Assembly: GCF_022867865.1 (NCBI RefSeq)
Contig: NZ_JALIEC010000003.1
Span: forward strand, 124,001 to 188,000
Length of the DNA stretch: 64,000 nt
Direction: 5' to 3'
Origin: Phaeobacter sp. J2-8
GTDB lineage: Bacteria > Pseudomonadota > Alphaproteobacteria > Rhodobacterales > Rhodobacteraceae
Shown here piece by piece: positions 17,799 through 27,325 of the stretch. Numbering within the stretch: position 1 is the first letter of the stretch; each line of letters starts with the position of its first letter. Under the pieces are notes generated by a model, which saw nothing but the letters and a program-made list of their open reading frames with translations, had not been told where the DNA came from and made no database searches. The position numbers were made by a program, and so were the translations under genes.

Positions 17799-17861
17799 TG
17801 ACCTGCGCCCCTAAAACTCCTCCAGATTTGTGTAAAGTCCGCCCAGCAAAAGGACGGACAA

Positions 17862-18125
17862 ATGAAGGCACGATTTACGGACGAACAGATCATTGCGATG
17901 ATCAAGGAACAGGAGGCTGGGGAGAAGACTGCTGATGTGTGTCGGCGGCACGGGATCAGTTCAGCGACGTTCTACAAATACAAATCGAAGTATGGTGGCA
18001 TGGAACCGTCGGATGCGAAGCGGTTGCGGGCTTTGGAAGACGAGAACGGCAAGCTGAAGAAGCTGCTCGCAGAACAGATGTTGGACAACGCCATGCTACG
18101 AGACATCAATTCAAAAAAGTGGTGA
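17862..18125 (+). CDS. IS3-family transposase orfA
   Basis: 87 residues (MKARFTDEQIIAMIKEQEAG, CRRHGISSATFYKYKSKYGG, LKKLLAEQMLDNAMLRDINS). This is the helix-turn-helix and leucine-zipper OrfA of the IS407 subgroup and is full length. AGGA lies upstream of ATG 17862. Its stop overlaps the GTG of orfB (GTGA at 18122-18125), allowing the usual frameshift or coupling to make OrfAB. Confidence 0.9.
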   Translation: MKARFTDEQIIAMIKEQEAGEKTADVCRRHGISSATFYKYKSKYGGMEPSDAKRLRALEDENGKLKKLLAEQMLDNAMLRDINSKKW

Positions 18126-18957
18126 CGCCCGTTGGGAGGCGGAAAGCTGTGGTGTATTTGATGGAAGTTCATCAAGTCAGCCAGCGGCGGGCGTGAAATG
18201 TTCTGCAAGTTGATAGGTCATCGGTGCGGTATCAGTCGCGTTGTGGCGATGATGCCAACCTGCGAGATGCAATTAAGCGGGTTTCGCGGGAACGGCGACG
18301 GTTTGGTTGCCGTCGTGTCCACGTCATGATCGCGCGAGAAGGTTTTGCGGTGAACCACAAGAAGGTGAGGCGCATTTATACCGAGGAAAAGCTGCAGGTG
18401 CGCCGCAGGGGGGGAAGGAAACGCACTTTGGGCACGAGGAAGCCAATGGTGCTGCCTGATGGCCCAACCAGCGTTGGTCGCTGGATTTCGTGTCTGACGC
18501 CCTGACGGATGGCCGCCACTTCCGCATTCTGGCCGTCGTAGACGATTATAGTAGAGAAAACTTGGCGCTGGTCGCAGATACATCCCTGTCGGGCCAACGG
18601 GTTGCCAGAGAGCTGGACCGCGTGATCGCTGAACGCGGCATGCCAAAGACAATCATTTCAGACAACGGAACCGAGCTCGCCAGCATGGCTATCCTAAAAT
18701 GGGTTCAGGATGCAGGCATCGATTGGCACGACATCGCGCCTGGAAAGCCCCAGCAGAACGGCTTCATCGAAAGCTTCAACGGCAAGCTGCGGGATGAATG
18801 CCTCAATGAAACGCTCATCGGCACATTGGGCGAGGCCCGCAAGACGCTTGAAGAATGGCAGGAGGATTACAACTGGCGCAGACCACATTCAGCATTGGGT
18901 AACCTGACACCAATGGAATTTTTGCAGAGAAAGGCGATGGACAAGATGGCGGCCTAA
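18122..18957 (+). pseudogene. IS3-family transposase orfB, broken
   Basis: DDE integrase of the [59 protein letters not shown] (first Asp), [17 protein letters not shown] (second Asp), [20 protein letters not shown] (Glu). Two lesions: TGA at 18194-18196 where the family has Cys (RACNVL), and a missing A near 18466 (GGCCCAACCAG for GGCCCAAACCAG). The second shifts the catalytic part into another frame up to the stop at 18957. The catalytic residues survive in the DNA. Confidence 0.85.
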
Positions 18958-19018
18958 CGCCAAAGGTTTAACCCCAAGGACTCCGCACAAAGCTGGAGGA
19001 AACTTGGGGCTCAGGTCA

Positions 19019-19352
19019 TCTCCTGAATACCCAGAACAACGGGCTGCTTCATCGGCTTGCGTCGGAACTGCATATACAGCTTCATCTCTTCGTGCCCACA
19101 GCTCATACCGAAGAGGATCCGCAGCGATACAATTCTCGTGTTGAGCACGCCGGTCGGGACGCCGTTATCGGTCATGTGGAGTTGGTCCGCGCGCAACTCA
19201 TCCGGCGTTGCAATATCTGGTGAGCGCCCGATGAACTCCGCAAAGTTCCGCACCTCCTTGATATAGCCCTGCTGGGTCTTCGGCGACATTCCAGGAATGT
19301 GCATGTCTTCAATCATCCGCTCACGCAGCGGAGTCATCTTCTCCTCTTTCAT
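19019..19352 (-). pseudogene. Tyrosine recombinase N-terminal fragment, truncated by the IS
   Basis: From ATG 19352 (AGGAGG 6 bases upstream) the protein reads MTPLRERMIEDMHIPGMSPK, GYIKEVRNFAEFIGRSPD and RKPMKQPVVLGIQEM. It is the SAM-like core-binding domain of recombinases that accompany IS91-type transposases. The frame runs into the IS end at 19018, whose TGA supplies an artificial stop. The whole catalytic domain is missing. This shows the IS entered, or a deletion ended, within this gene. Confidence 0.75.
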
Positions 19353-19877
19353 GAGATCCTCCTGTCGTCAGATTGAAGAACCCCAATCGTCAAACAGGCC
19401 AGCCAGATTACAAAATGCGCGCCGTCAGGATCGGTCCAATACGCCAGCCACAAGCGCCATTGCCGCGCGAGCGGCTTCGTCCTTCCGCCCTACCTGTAAA
19501 ACGCTGGGTGTGTTTTGGGCTTCTTCGGTGGTGCAGTCTTGATCTAACGTCGCTCCAATACAATCCATTGCATAGTTGGGCACACGAAAGAACCGGACGC
19601 TTGCGACGTGGACAGGTACTTCTCTGGAGATCCGGTAGTGCCGACCTGCGTCTGGGATATTTCCTCATGAAAGTTCATTTGCAGGCTATCTGATTCAGCC
19701 ACCTTATCGTCGCCGATCCAAATTCAATGACGAACTGTTCCGCTTCCGCTTTACCGCGATTACAGGCGTCGGCGAACCTAAAGGCTGACACACCAGCGCT
19801 TGTCCCTCTTGGGTCCCCAGAACGGAACCAACGGGTTCGGCAAAGCCACACACAACACGCTAAGTTATTGATTAAAG
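19353..19877. other. Intergenic remnant region before tRNA-Lys
   Basis: No intact gene. A minus-strand frame near 19425-19568 (MDCIGATLDQDCTTEEAQN...) has protein-like composition but no ribosome-binding site or family match. The region looks like debris of the decayed island; its outer boundary toward the conserved dapF cluster lies somewhere before tRNA-Lys. Confidence 0.4.
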
Positions 19878-19953
19878 TGGTGAGCCGTGATGGGTTCGAA
19901 CCATCGACCTACTGATTAAAAGTCAGTTGCTCTACCAACTGAGCTAACGGCCC
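19878..19953 (-). tRNA. tRNA-Lys (TTT)
   Basis: The minus strand gives a complete 76-nt cloverleaf with encoded CCA: acceptor GGGCCGT/ACGGCTC (one G-T pair), D stem GCTC/GAGC, anticodon stem ACTGA/TCAGT with loop CTTTTAA (anticodon TTT), T stem GATGG/CCATC and loop TTCGAAC. It lies at the chromosome-side edge of the decayed island. Confidence 0.97.
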
Positions 19954-20057
19954 ACTGGCGGCGTATCTAGAAAGACCGGCGGCGGGGGTCAACCCCGAAA
20001 ACGCAAAAAAAAGCATGGGACTGGAATAAGTTTGGGCAGGGGCGTATATGCCGCCCT

Positions 20058-20894
20058 ATGAGCAATGCGCAAAACAACAATTGGCCGTTTATGAAGATGC
20101 ACGGGTTGGGCAACGATTTTGTTGTCCTGGACGGGCGTGCGCGAACGGTCGAGGTGACGCCGACGCTGGCCCAGGCGCTGGCGGATCGGCACCGTGGTGT
20201 CGGTTTCGACCAATTGGCGGTCATCCTGCCAAGTGGCGATGCCGATGCCGCTTTGATTTTCTACAATTCAGATGGGTCAACCTCGGCCGCATGTGGCAAT
20301 GCCACGCGCTGTATTGCCCGCCATCTGATGGAAGAGACCGGCAAGTCAGAGCTGAGCCTGCAAACCAGCGACCGGGTGCTGTTGGCGCGCGATGCGGGTT
20401 GTGGGTTCACGGCGGTCAACATGGGCCACGCCCAGACCGAATGGCAGGACATCCCCCTGGCAGAGGACGTGGACACGCTGCACCTGCCGATCGCGGGGGA
20501 TCCGGTGGGCACTGGCATGGGCAACCCGCATTGCACGTTCTTTGTCGATGACGTGATGGCGGTCGACCTGGAGACCCGCGGGGCCGAAATGGAACATCAC
20601 CCGTTGTTCCCGGAACGCACCAATGTGCAATTTGCCACGGTGACCGGCGAAAACGCCATGCGGATGCGGGTGTGGGAGCGGGGCGCTGGTGTGACGCTGG
20701 CCTCGGGCTCGTCCTCCTGTGCCACCGCAATGGCGGCCTATCGAAGGGGGCTGATAGGGCGCGAGGTGATGATAAAGCTGGATGGCGGTTTGATTCATGT
20801 CGAGATCTCGGATGAAGGTCTCTGGCTGACCGGACCGACCAGCCACGTGTTTTCCGGTACGCTGACCACGCAATTTTTGGAAAGTCTGGAATGA
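20058..20894 (+). CDS. dapF: Diaminopimelate epimerase
   Basis: 278 residues. It interconverts LL- and meso-diaminopimelate for lysine and peptidoglycan synthesis, in the cytoplasm. The two catalytic Cys blocks are present: STSAACGNATRCIARHL around residue 75-90 and GVTLASGSSSCATAMAAYRR near 213-232. The N-terminal FMKMHGLGNDFVVLDGR is a family signature. ATG 20058 is the natural start; its stop overlaps the mtaB ATG (ATGA), so dapF-mtaB are coupled, a pairing common in Rhodobacterales. Confidence 0.97.
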   Translation: MSNAQNNNWPFMKMHGLGNDFVVLDGRARTVEVTPTLAQALADRHRGVGFDQLAVILPSGDADAALIFYNSDGSTSAACGNATRCIARHLMEETGKSELSLQTSDRVLLARDAGCGFTAVNMGHAQTEWQDIPLAEDVDTLHLPIAGDPVGTGMGNPHCTFFVDDVMAVDLETRGAEMEHHPLFPERTNVQFATVTGENAMRMRVWERGAGVTLASGSSSCATAMAAYRRGLIGREVMIKLDGGLIHVEISDEGLWLTGPTSHVFSGTLTTQFLESLE

Positions 20895-22168
20895 ACGCCC
20901 CGCACAAACCTGCGGTGAAGCCGCCGGTCTTTTCGACCATGGGCTGTCGCTTGAACGCTTATGAAACCGAGGCGATGAAGGAACTGGCCGCCGAGGCCGG
21001 TTTGCAGGGCGCGGTTGTGGTCAACACCTGTGCCGTCACAGCCGAAGCCGTGCGCAAGGCCCGCCAGGAAATTCGCAAACTGCGGCGTGACAATCCCGAG
21101 GCACGGCTGATCGTGACCGGATGCGCCGCCCAGACCGAGCCCGAAACCTTTGCCGCGATGGCAGAGGTCGATGCGGTGATTGGCAATACCGAAAAGATGA
21201 TGCCAGAGACATGGCAGGGGATGGCGGCCGATTTCGTTGGCGAGACCGAGAAGGTCATGGTCGACGACATCATGTCGGTCACCGAAACCGCTGGTCACCT
21301 GATCGACGGATTTGGCACGCGGTCCCGGGCCTATGTTCAGGTGCAGAACGGCTGTGACCATCGCTGTACCTTCTGCATCATTCCCTATGGCCGGGGCAAT
21401 TCGCGGTCGGTGCCCGCCGGTGTGGTGGTGGACCAGATCAAGCGGCTGGTGGATCGCGGCTATAACGAGGTGGTGTTGACCGGGGTGGACCTGACGTCCT
21501 GGGGGGCCGACCTGCCGGCAACGCCGCGTTTGGGCGATCTGGTGCGGCGCATCCTCAAGCTGGTGCCGGATCTGTCGCGATTGCGGATCTCGTCCATTGA
21601 TTCGATAGAGGCCGATCCGGCGCTGATGGAGGCGATTGCCACCGAACCCCGGCTGATGCCGCATTTGCATCTGTCGTTGCAGGCCGGTGACGATATGATC
21701 CTGAAGCGGATGAAACGGCGGCACCTGCGCGATGATGCGATTGCGTTTTGCGAAGAGGCGCGCAAATTGCGCCCGGACATGACCTATGGGGCCGATATCA
21801 TTGCCGGTTTCCCGACCGAGACCGAAGCGATGTTCGACAATTCGCTGAAACTGGTCGAGGATTGCGGCCTGACCTGGCTGCATGTCTTTCCCTATAGCCC
21901 CCGTCCCGGCACGCCGGCGGCGCGGATGCCGCAGGTCAATGGCCGGGCGATCAAGGACCGCGCTGCGCGGCTGCGGGCTGCGGGCGACTTGCGCGTGGCG
22001 CAGCATCTTGGTGCCCAGCAGGGCCGCAGCCATCAGATCCTGATGGAAAATCCCAATATGGGCCGCACCGAACAATTTGCCGAAGTCCGCTTTGCCGCGC
22101 CCCAGCCAGAAGGCCAGATCGTGACAGCGACGATTGCCGGCTTTGATGGCCACCAATTGGTGGTCTGA
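20891..22168 (+). CDS. mtaB: tRNA (N6-threonylcarbamoyladenosine(37)-C2)-methylthiotransferase
   Basis: 425 residues. A radical-SAM enzyme that converts t6A37 to ms2t6A37 in ANN-decoding tRNAs. The N-terminal UPF0004 domain starts TMGCRLNAYETEAMKELA with cluster Cys residues, including NTCAVTAEAVRKARQ and TGCAAQTEPETF. The radical-SAM CxxxCxxC is in NGCDHRCTFCIIPYGRGNSR near residue 156. A TRAM-like tail (GRTEQFAEVRFAAPQPEGQI) ends the protein. It is coupled to dapF upstream and followed after 3 bp by the PaiB-like gene. Confidence 0.95.
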   Translation: MNAPHKPAVKPPVFSTMGCRLNAYETEAMKELAAEAGLQGAVVVNTCAVTAEAVRKARQEIRKLRRDNPEARLIVTGCAAQTEPETFAAMAEVDAVIGNTEKMMPETWQGMAADFVGETEKVMVDDIMSVTETAGHLIDGFGTRSRAYVQVQNGCDHRCTFCIIPYGRGNSRSVPAGVVVDQIKRLVDRGYNEVVLTGVDLTSWGADLPATPRLGDLVRRILKLVPDLSRLRISSIDSIEADPALMEAIATEPRLMPHLHLSLQAGDDMILKRMKRRHLRDDAIAFCEEARKLRPDMTYGADIIAGFPTETEAMFDNSLKLVEDCGLTWLHVFPYSPRPGTPAARMPQVNGRAIKDRAARLRAAGDLRVAQHLGAQQGRSHQILMENPNMGRTEQFAEVRFAAPQPEGQIVTATIAGFDGHQLVV

Positions 22169-22171
22169 GGG

Positions 22172-22801
22172 ATGCACCCAAATCCGATTTTCCGTGGCGA
22201 AGCTGCGGAGCGTAACCTGGGCTTTGCGCGCGAGCGGGGCTTTGGAATGCTGGCTGTTGGCGCGGCGGATGCTGCGCCGATGCTCAGCCATGTGCCGTTC
22301 CTGTTGGCCGAAGATGGCGCCGAGGCCGAACTGCATCTTGTTCGCTCAAACCCCATTGCGCGGGCCTGCAAGGCGGCAATGCCCGCCCGGATCGCCGTCA
22401 ACGGGCCGGATTCCTATATCTCGCCCGATTGGTACGGGGTCGAGGATCAGGTGCCGACCTGGAACTATGTGGCGGTGCATCTGGTCGGGCGGCTGGAGCC
22501 GCTGCCGTTGGACCGGCTGTGGGACATTCTGAACCGGCAATCGGCGCTGTTCGAAGAGCGGCTGTTGCCCAAACCACCCTGGTCGACGGACAAGATGACA
22601 CCAGAGGTGCTGGACCGGATGATGCGCATGATCGCGCCGTTCCGGTTTGTGGTGGATAAGATTGATGGCACATGGAAGCTGGGCCAGAACAAAACCGATG
22701 CCGTGCGCGACAGGGCGGCGGGGGGTGTGGCGGCCTATGGTCAGGGTCAGGAAATTGCCGCGCTGTCCGCATTGATGTGGGGCGTGGACAAGGACGCCTA
22801 A
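22172..22801 (+). CDS. PaiB-type FMN-binding protein (negative regulator family)
   Basis: 209 residues. MHPNPIFRGEAAERNLGFAR, WYGVEDQVPTWNYVAVHLVG and APFRFVVDKIDGTWKLGQNK are the three diagnostic blocks of the PaiB/FMN-binding split-barrel family. In Bacillus PaiB represses sporulation and protease genes; in proteobacteria the role is not established, and flavin- or heme-linked functions have been suggested for such split-barrel folds. It lies 3 bp after mtaB, so it is probably co-transcribed with dapF-mtaB. Confidence 0.88.
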   Translation: MHPNPIFRGEAAERNLGFARERGFGMLAVGAADAAPMLSHVPFLLAEDGAEAELHLVRSNPIARACKAAMPARIAVNGPDSYISPDWYGVEDQVPTWNYVAVHLVGRLEPLPLDRLWDILNRQSALFEERLLPKPPWSTDKMTPEVLDRMMRMIAPFRFVVDKIDGTWKLGQNKTDAVRDRAAGGVAAYGQGQEIAALSALMWGVDKDA

Positions 22802-22884
22802 GGTGCTAGGCTGCGGCCGAATGACATATGTTCCAATGCTGGCTGCCATTTGCAACTGGCTGAAATCAGACCGGGAAATTCCAC

Positions 22885-23490
22885 ATGAAATTGTTGATGG
22901 CTGGCACGTCACCCTTTGTCCGCAAGGTTATGGTGACATTGCACGAAACCGATCAGGTGAACGCGGTCGAATACGAGGCGGTTGTCGCCGCGCCCGCCGG
23001 GCCGTCCGCCGAATTGATCGCCGCCAATCCGGTGGGCAAGATCCCGGCGCTGGTGCGCCCGGATGCGCCGACACTTTACGACAGCCGGGTGATTTGCCGG
23101 TTCCTGGATTCGCGGGTTAATGGCGGCCTGTATCCGCAGCAGCGCCAATGGGACACTCTGACGCTTGAGGCGACGGGGGATGCGATCATGGATGCGGCGG
23201 TGCTGATGGTCTATGAAATTCGGTTCCGCGACGAAGCCCAGCAATCACAGGATTGGATCGAGGCGCAATGGACCAAGGTTGATCGCGCCCTTTCGGCGTT
23301 GAACACCCGCTGGATCAGCCATTTGCACGGTCCGCTGGATATGGGACAGATTTCGGTGGCCTGCGCCTTGTCCTATCTGGATTTTCGCCATGACGCGCGC
23401 AGCTGGCGCACCGGGTATACCGCATTGGCGGATTGGCATGCGGCCTTTTGCCAGCGTCCATCAATGATGGCGACCACCCCCAAGGGGTGA
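22885..23490 (+). CDS. Glutathione S-transferase family protein
   Basis: 201 residues. The thioredoxin-like N-domain runs [20 protein letters not shown] and then [20 protein letters not shown], with the cis-Pro and glutathione-binding DS; the catalytic residue is probably the Ser or Thr in GTSPF. A helical C-domain follows, with the N-capping region [12 protein letters not shown]. It is cytoplasmic and its substrate is unknown. Transcribed after the PaiB-like gene with an 83-bp gap. Confidence 0.88.
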   Translation: MKLLMAGTSPFVRKVMVTLHETDQVNAVEYEAVVAAPAGPSAELIAANPVGKIPALVRPDAPTLYDSRVICRFLDSRVNGGLYPQQRQWDTLTLEATGDAIMDAAVLMVYEIRFRDEAQQSQDWIEAQWTKVDRALSALNTRWISHLHGPLDMGQISVACALSYLDFRHDARSWRTGYTALADWHAAFCQRPSMMATTPKG

Positions 23491-23806
23491 CAGCCGATCC
23501 GACAGATCCGGGGGCGGTCAGCCGCCAAAGATTCGCGTTGCGCGGCGGCAAAGGCCGCCGCCCGGCAATAATTCCGCAGCATCGGCCAGCGAAAAATGCC
23601 GAAATCTGCCGCATTGGGCATTCGACCGGTTGATTTCAACGTGTTTTTGGCGCGACATTACGGCGCGATGGGGCCTGCGCTCTTTTGAACGCTGGACGCC
23701 CAATTGGCACGGCGCTAAACACCGCACCGGAGAGCTGTGTTTTCCTATGGGAAGGCATGGACGGGAATTTACAGCCAGACTACTGGCGCTGAAATGGAGA
23801 TCACTC
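23491..23806. other. Intergenic stretch upstream of petABC
   Basis: No gene is visible. A perfect inverted repeat GCGGCGGC/GCCGCCGC (23542-23561) lacks a T-run and may be a weak terminator of the GST gene or a chance G+C-rich hairpin. The petABC promoter must lie here. Confidence 0.5.
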
Positions 23807-24367
23807 GTGTCCCACGCAGACGATCACGAAGGCACCCGCAGAGATTTTCTCTACTACGCCACCGCAGGGGCGGGGGCCGTAGCCGCAGGTGCTGCGGTAT
23901 GGCCATTGGTCAACCAAATGAATCCTTCCGCCGATGTGCGCGCGCTCAGCTCGATCCGGGTTGATGTGTCGGGCGTAGAGGTCGGAACCCAGCTGACGGT
24001 CAAATGGCTGGGCAAGCCGGTGTTCATTCGCCGCCGTACCGAAGACGAGATTGCCGAAGGCGAAGCTGTCGAGATGAGCCAGCTGATTGATACCTCGGCC
24101 CGCAACCCGAACAAGGGCGAAGTGGACGCGACCGACGCGAACCGCACCATGGACGACGCGCATGAATGGCTGGTGATGATGGGTGTTTGTACCCACCTCG
24201 GCTGTGTGCCTTTGGGGGACGGCGCTGGCGATTTCGGTGGTTGGTTCTGCCCTTGCCACGGTTCGCACTACGACACAGCAGGGCGCATTCGCAAGGGTCC
24301 GGCACCGGAAAACCTGCATGTGCCGCCCGCCGTCTTTGAAGACGACACAACAATCAAACTGGGTTAA
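23807..24367 (+). CDS. petA: Ubiquinol-cytochrome c reductase iron-sulfur subunit (Rieske)
   Basis: 186 residues from GTG 23807 (GGAG 7 bases upstream), the normal length; upstream in-frame codons have no family similarity. It carries the [2Fe-2S] cluster that oxidises ubiquinol in complex III. Cluster ligands are C128/H130 in CTHLGC and C148/H151 in CPCHGSH, with C133 and C150 forming the conserved disulfide. The N-terminus [20 protein letters not shown] is a twin-arginine signal that stays as a membrane anchor. First gene of petABC. Confidence 0.97.
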   Translation: MSHADDHEGTRRDFLYYATAGAGAVAAGAAVWPLVNQMNPSADVRALSSIRVDVSGVEVGTQLTVKWLGKPVFIRRRTEDEIAEGEAVEMSQLIDTSARNPNKGEVDATDANRTMDDAHEWLVMMGVCTHLGCVPLGDGAGDFGGWFCPCHGSHYDTAGRIRKGPAPENLHVPPAVFEDDTTIKLG

Positions 24368-24378
24368 GGAGCGGACAT

Positions 24379-25728
24379 ATGGCTGGTATTCCTCACGACC
24401 ATTACGAACCGAAATCCGGTATCGAAAAATGGGTTCACACCCGTCTGCCCATTGTTGGGCTGATGTATGATACCCTGATGATCCCGACGCCCAAGAACCT
24501 GAACTGGATGTGGATCTGGGGCATTATCCTGACATTCTGTCTGGCGCTGCAAATCGTCACCGGCATCATTCTGGTGATGCATTACACGCCGCATGTTGAT
24601 CTGGCCTTTGCTTCGATCGAACATATCATGCGCAACGTGAATGGCGGCCATTTCATCCGCTATCTGCACATGAACGGCGCGTCGCTGTTCTTTATCGCGG
24701 TTTATCTGCACATCTTCCGCGGGCTTTACTATGGCTCGTACAAGGCACCGCGCGAAATCACATGGATCATCGGCATGTTGATCTATCTGTTGATGATGGC
24801 GACCGGCTTCCTTGGGTATGTGTTGCCTTGGGGTCAGATGTCGTTCTGGGGTGCTACGGTGATTACCGGCCTGTTTGGCGCGATCCCCTTCATTGGTGAA
24901 CCGATCCAGACCTGGCTGCTGGGCGGACCGGCGGTGGACAATGCCACGCTGAACCGCTTCTTCTCGCTGCACTATCTGCTGCCTTTCGTCATTGCGGCAC
25001 TGGTGGCGGTGCATATCTGGGCCTTCCACACCACCGGCAACAACAACCCAACAGGGGTTGAGGTGCGCCGCACGTCGAAAGCCGAAGCCGAAAAAGACAC
25101 CGTGCCGTTCTGGCCCTATTTCGTGATCAAGGATGTCTTTGCCCTGGCGGTGATCCTGGTGGTGTTCTTTGCCATCGTCGGGTTCATGCCGAACTATCTG
25201 GGCCACCCGGACAACTATATCGAAGCCAACCCGCTGGTGACGCCCGCGCATATCGTGCCGGAATGGTATTACCTGCCGTTCTACGCAATCCTGCGTGCCT
25301 TCACCTCTGAGGTGTGGGTCGTGCAATTCGCCAGCTTTGTGACCGGCGGCATCGTCGACGCGAAATTCTTTGGTGTGTTGGCAATGTTTGGGGCGATCGG
25401 TGTGATGGCGGTTGTGCCGTGGCTCGATACCTCGTCTGTGCGGTCGGGCAAATACCGTCCGATGTTCAAATGGTGGTTCTGGCTTCTGGCGATCGACTTT
25501 GTCGCGCTGATGTGGCTGGGCGCCATGCCCGCAGAAGAGCCTTATGCAACCTTCTCGTTGATTGCCGCGGCCTATTGGTTTGCCTACTTCCTGGTGATCC
25601 TGCCGCTTCTGGGTGTGATCGAGAAACCGCAAACCCCGCCAGAGACCATCGAAGCCGACTTCAATGCCAAAATGGCCAAGAAGGCCGCCAAGGCTGCTGG
25701 TCGTAAATCCCAGCAACCGGCTGAGTAA
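24379..25728 (+). CDS. petB: Cytochrome b of the bc1 complex
   Basis: 449 residues, about eight membrane helices. Heme bH/bL ligands are in [17 protein letters not shown], then [20 protein letters not shown] and later [17 protein letters not shown]. The quinol-site [14 protein letters not shown] is present. The C-terminus ([20 protein letters not shown]) is a charged tail usual in the Rhodobacterales. 11 bp after petA with AAGGAG at its start; 12 bp before petC. Confidence 0.98.
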   Translation: MAGIPHDHYEPKSGIEKWVHTRLPIVGLMYDTLMIPTPKNLNWMWIWGIILTFCLALQIVTGIILVMHYTPHVDLAFASIEHIMRNVNGGHFIRYLHMNGASLFFIAVYLHIFRGLYYGSYKAPREITWIIGMLIYLLMMATGFLGYVLPWGQMSFWGATVITGLFGAIPFIGEPIQTWLLGGPAVDNATLNRFFSLHYLLPFVIAALVAVHIWAFHTTGNNNPTGVEVRRTSKAEAEKDTVPFWPYFVIKDVFALAVILVVFFAIVGFMPNYLGHPDNYIEANPLVTPAHIVPEWYYLPFYAILRAFTSEVWVVQFASFVTGGIVDAKFFGVLAMFGAIGVMAVVPWLDTSSVRSGKYRPMFKWWFWLLAIDFVALMWLGAMPAEEPYATFSLIAAAYWFAYFLVILPLLGVIEKPQTPPETIEADFNAKMAKKAAKAAGRKSQQPAE

Positions 25729-25740
25729 GAGGACGAGAGA

Positions 25741-26544
25741 ATGATGATCAAGAAACTCACCCTCTCCGCGGTAGCGGCGCTGGCAATCGGAACTTCGGCG
25801 GCCTTGGCCGCCGGCGACGAAGGGCATATCCACGACGTGGATTTCTCTTTCGAAGGGCCTTTTGGTGCTTTTGACCAGATGCAGCTGCAACGCGGGCTTC
25901 AGGTCTATACCGAGGTCTGTTCTGCCTGCCACGGTCTGCAATATGTGCCGATCCGCACGCTGGCCGACGAAGGTGGCCCGCAATTGCCGGAAGATCAGGT
26001 GCGCGCCTATGCGTCCCAGAACTTTGAAGTTTTCGATGCCGCGTTGGACGATTATCGCCCGGCGGCGGAAACCGACAACTTCCCGAAAAACACGGCTGCG
26101 GGTGCACCGGATCTGTCGATGATGGCCAAGGCGCGTGCCGGGTTCCACGGTCCTTATGGCACCGGTCTGAGCCAGCTGTTCAACGGCATGGGCGGACCAG
26201 AGTACATCACCTCGCTTCTGACCGGCTACACCGGCGAAGAGAAGACCGAGGCAGGTGTGACGCTGTACGAAAACACCGCCTTTCCGGGTGGCTGGATTTC
26301 GATGGCACCGCCGCTTGATGACGATCTGGTGGAATTTGCCGACGGCCACTCTGCCGATCTGCACCACCTTGCCGAAGATGTGTCCGCCTTCCTGATGTGG
26401 ACGGCAGAGCCGAAGATGATGGCGCGCAAACAGGCCGGTCTGACCGGTGTTCTGTTCCTGGTGCTGTTGTCGGTGCTGCTCTATCTGACCAACAAACGCA
26501 TCTGGGCGCCGATCAAGAAGCAGGCCAAACTGGCCGCAAAGTAA
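25741..26544 (+). CDS. petC: Cytochrome c1
   Basis: 267 residues. Sec signal peptide [20 protein letters not shown], heme c site [12 protein letters not shown] near residue 60, axial Met region near [27 protein letters not shown], and a C-terminal membrane anchor [20 protein letters not shown]. It receives electrons from the Rieske protein and passes them to a soluble or membrane cytochrome c. Last gene of petABC; a strong terminator follows 38 bp later. Confidence 0.98.
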   Translation: MMIKKLTLSAVAALAIGTSAALAAGDEGHIHDVDFSFEGPFGAFDQMQLQRGLQVYTEVCSACHGLQYVPIRTLADEGGPQLPEDQVRAYASQNFEVFDAALDDYRPAAETDNFPKNTAAGAPDLSMMAKARAGFHGPYGTGLSQLFNGMGGPEYITSLLTGYTGEEKTEAGVTLYENTAFPGGWISMAPPLDDDLVEFADGHSADLHHLAEDVSAFLMWTAEPKMMARKQAGLTGVLFLVLLSVLLYLTNKRIWAPIKKQAKLAAK

Positions 26545-26581
26545 ACGGATGGTTTGAGCGCAAGCTCAGCCTGTTGAACGT

Positions 26582-26610
26582 AAAAAGCCCCGTTTTGGCG
26601 GGGCTTTTTC
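26582..26610 (+). terminator. Rho-independent terminator of petABC (bidirectional form)
   Basis: AAAAAGCCCCG, a short TTTTGG loop and CGGGGCTTTTT form a G+C-rich stem flanked by A and T runs. The T-run serves petABC; the A-run could also stop thiQ transcription from the other side (thiQ ends at 26636). Confidence 0.93.
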
Positions 26611-26635
26611 TTTGGCATCAGATCAAAGGTCCAGA

Positions 26636-27325
26636 TCAAACGCCCAGATAGGCGCGCAATTCCGGCGGTGGATCGGCAAAAAGCCGGTCGGTGGATTGCG
26701 GCGGGAAAAGCTGGCCATCGGCGACCAGCGCGACCTGATCTGCGACCCGCTTGGCGTCTTCGGGGGCGTGGCTGACCATCAGAACCGCGATTCCCGCATC
26801 CGCCGCCAATTGCGCCACCAGGTCGAGCATCTCTGCCCGCAATGCCGGGCCAAGCGCCGAAAACGGCTCGTCCAGCATCATCAGGGGGCGGTCCTGTAAG
26901 AGAACGCGCGCCAGTGCCGCGCGGCTTTGCTGTCCGCCGGACAGCGCGGCGGGCTTTCTTGTGCCCATGTCGGCCAACCCGACCTGCGCCAGAGCGGCGT
27001 TGATCCGTTCCATTTGGGCGGGGGTGGGCCGTTTGGTGGTCAACGCCAGTGCCAGATTGGCTGCGATGGTCAGATGCGGGAACAGGTTGTTGTCCTGAAA
27101 CAGAATGCTGACCGGGCGTTTGGCCGGTGCCAACCCATCCAATGGGCGATTGTCCCAGAGGATCTGGCCACGACTTGGCGACAGAAAGCCGGCGATCATG
27201 CTCAAAATCGTGGATTTTCCTGCCCCGCTTGGGCCGATCAGGGCGGTGAACCGTCCTTTGAATTCGGCATTGGCGGCGAGGTGATAGCCCTCCAGGTGCA
27301 GGGTGATGTCACGCAGTTCAAGCAT
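26636..27325 (-). CDS. thiQ: Thiamine ABC transporter, ATP-binding protein
   Basis: 229 residues from ATG 27325 (GGA 8 bases upstream, 8-base overlap with thiP); a TTG at 27346 is an alternative. Walker A GPSGAGKST, Q-loop FQDNNLFPHLTIAANLAL, signature LSGGQQSRAALARVLL, Walker B LMMLDEPFSALGP and H-loop VSHAPED are all present. It energises thiamine/TPP import with ThiB and ThiP. Last gene of the riboswitch-controlled thiBPQ operon. Confidence 0.95.
   Translation of the reverse strand: MLELRDITLHLEGYHLAANAEFKGRFTALIGPSGAGKSTILSMIAGFLSPSRGQILWDNRPLDGLAPAKRPVSILFQDNNLFPHLTIAANLALALTTKRPTPAQMERINAALAQVGLADMGTRKPAALSGGQQSRAALARVLLQDRPLMMLDEPFSALGPALRAEMLDLVAQLAADAGIAVLMVSHAPEDAKRVADQVALVADGQLFPPQSTDRLFADPPPELRAYLGV

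Larger units (their letters stand above)
17799..19018 (+). mobile_element. IS3-family insertion sequence (IS407-like group), degenerate
   Basis: 1220 bp bounded by imperfect inverted repeats: left TGACCTGCGCCCCTAAAACT, and right end, read inward, TGACCTGAGCCCCAAGTTTC. Both continue to CCTCCAG-TTTGTG. It encodes orfA and orfB transposase frames in the usual overlapping arrangement. The flanking 4-mers (GAAC on the left, TCTC on the right) do not match, and both flanking genes are truncated and unrelated. The copy therefore sits at a deletion or rearrangement junction. orfB carries a nonsense codon and a frameshift, so the element is probably inactive. Confidence 0.85.

Noticed and set aside
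19425-19568. 47-codon minus-strand frame before tRNA-Lys
   Set aside because: Reads like protein (MDCIGATLDQDC...), but start, ribosome-binding site and homologues are lacking; mentioned only in the region note.
20795-22336. 513-codon minus-strand frame opposite mtaB
   Set aside because: Antisense shadow of mtaB, with the same His/Arg-rich composition and no start signal.
23542-23561. Inverted repeat GCGGCGGC/GCCGCCGC after the GST gene as a terminator
   Set aside because: No T-run follows; short G+C-rich repeats of this kind are expected by chance in this genome.
24364-26367. Very long minus-strand frame opposite petB-petC
   Set aside because: Shadow of conserved petB and petC; high-GC third positions keep antisense frames open. 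His/Arg/Gln-rich text is typical of this artefact.
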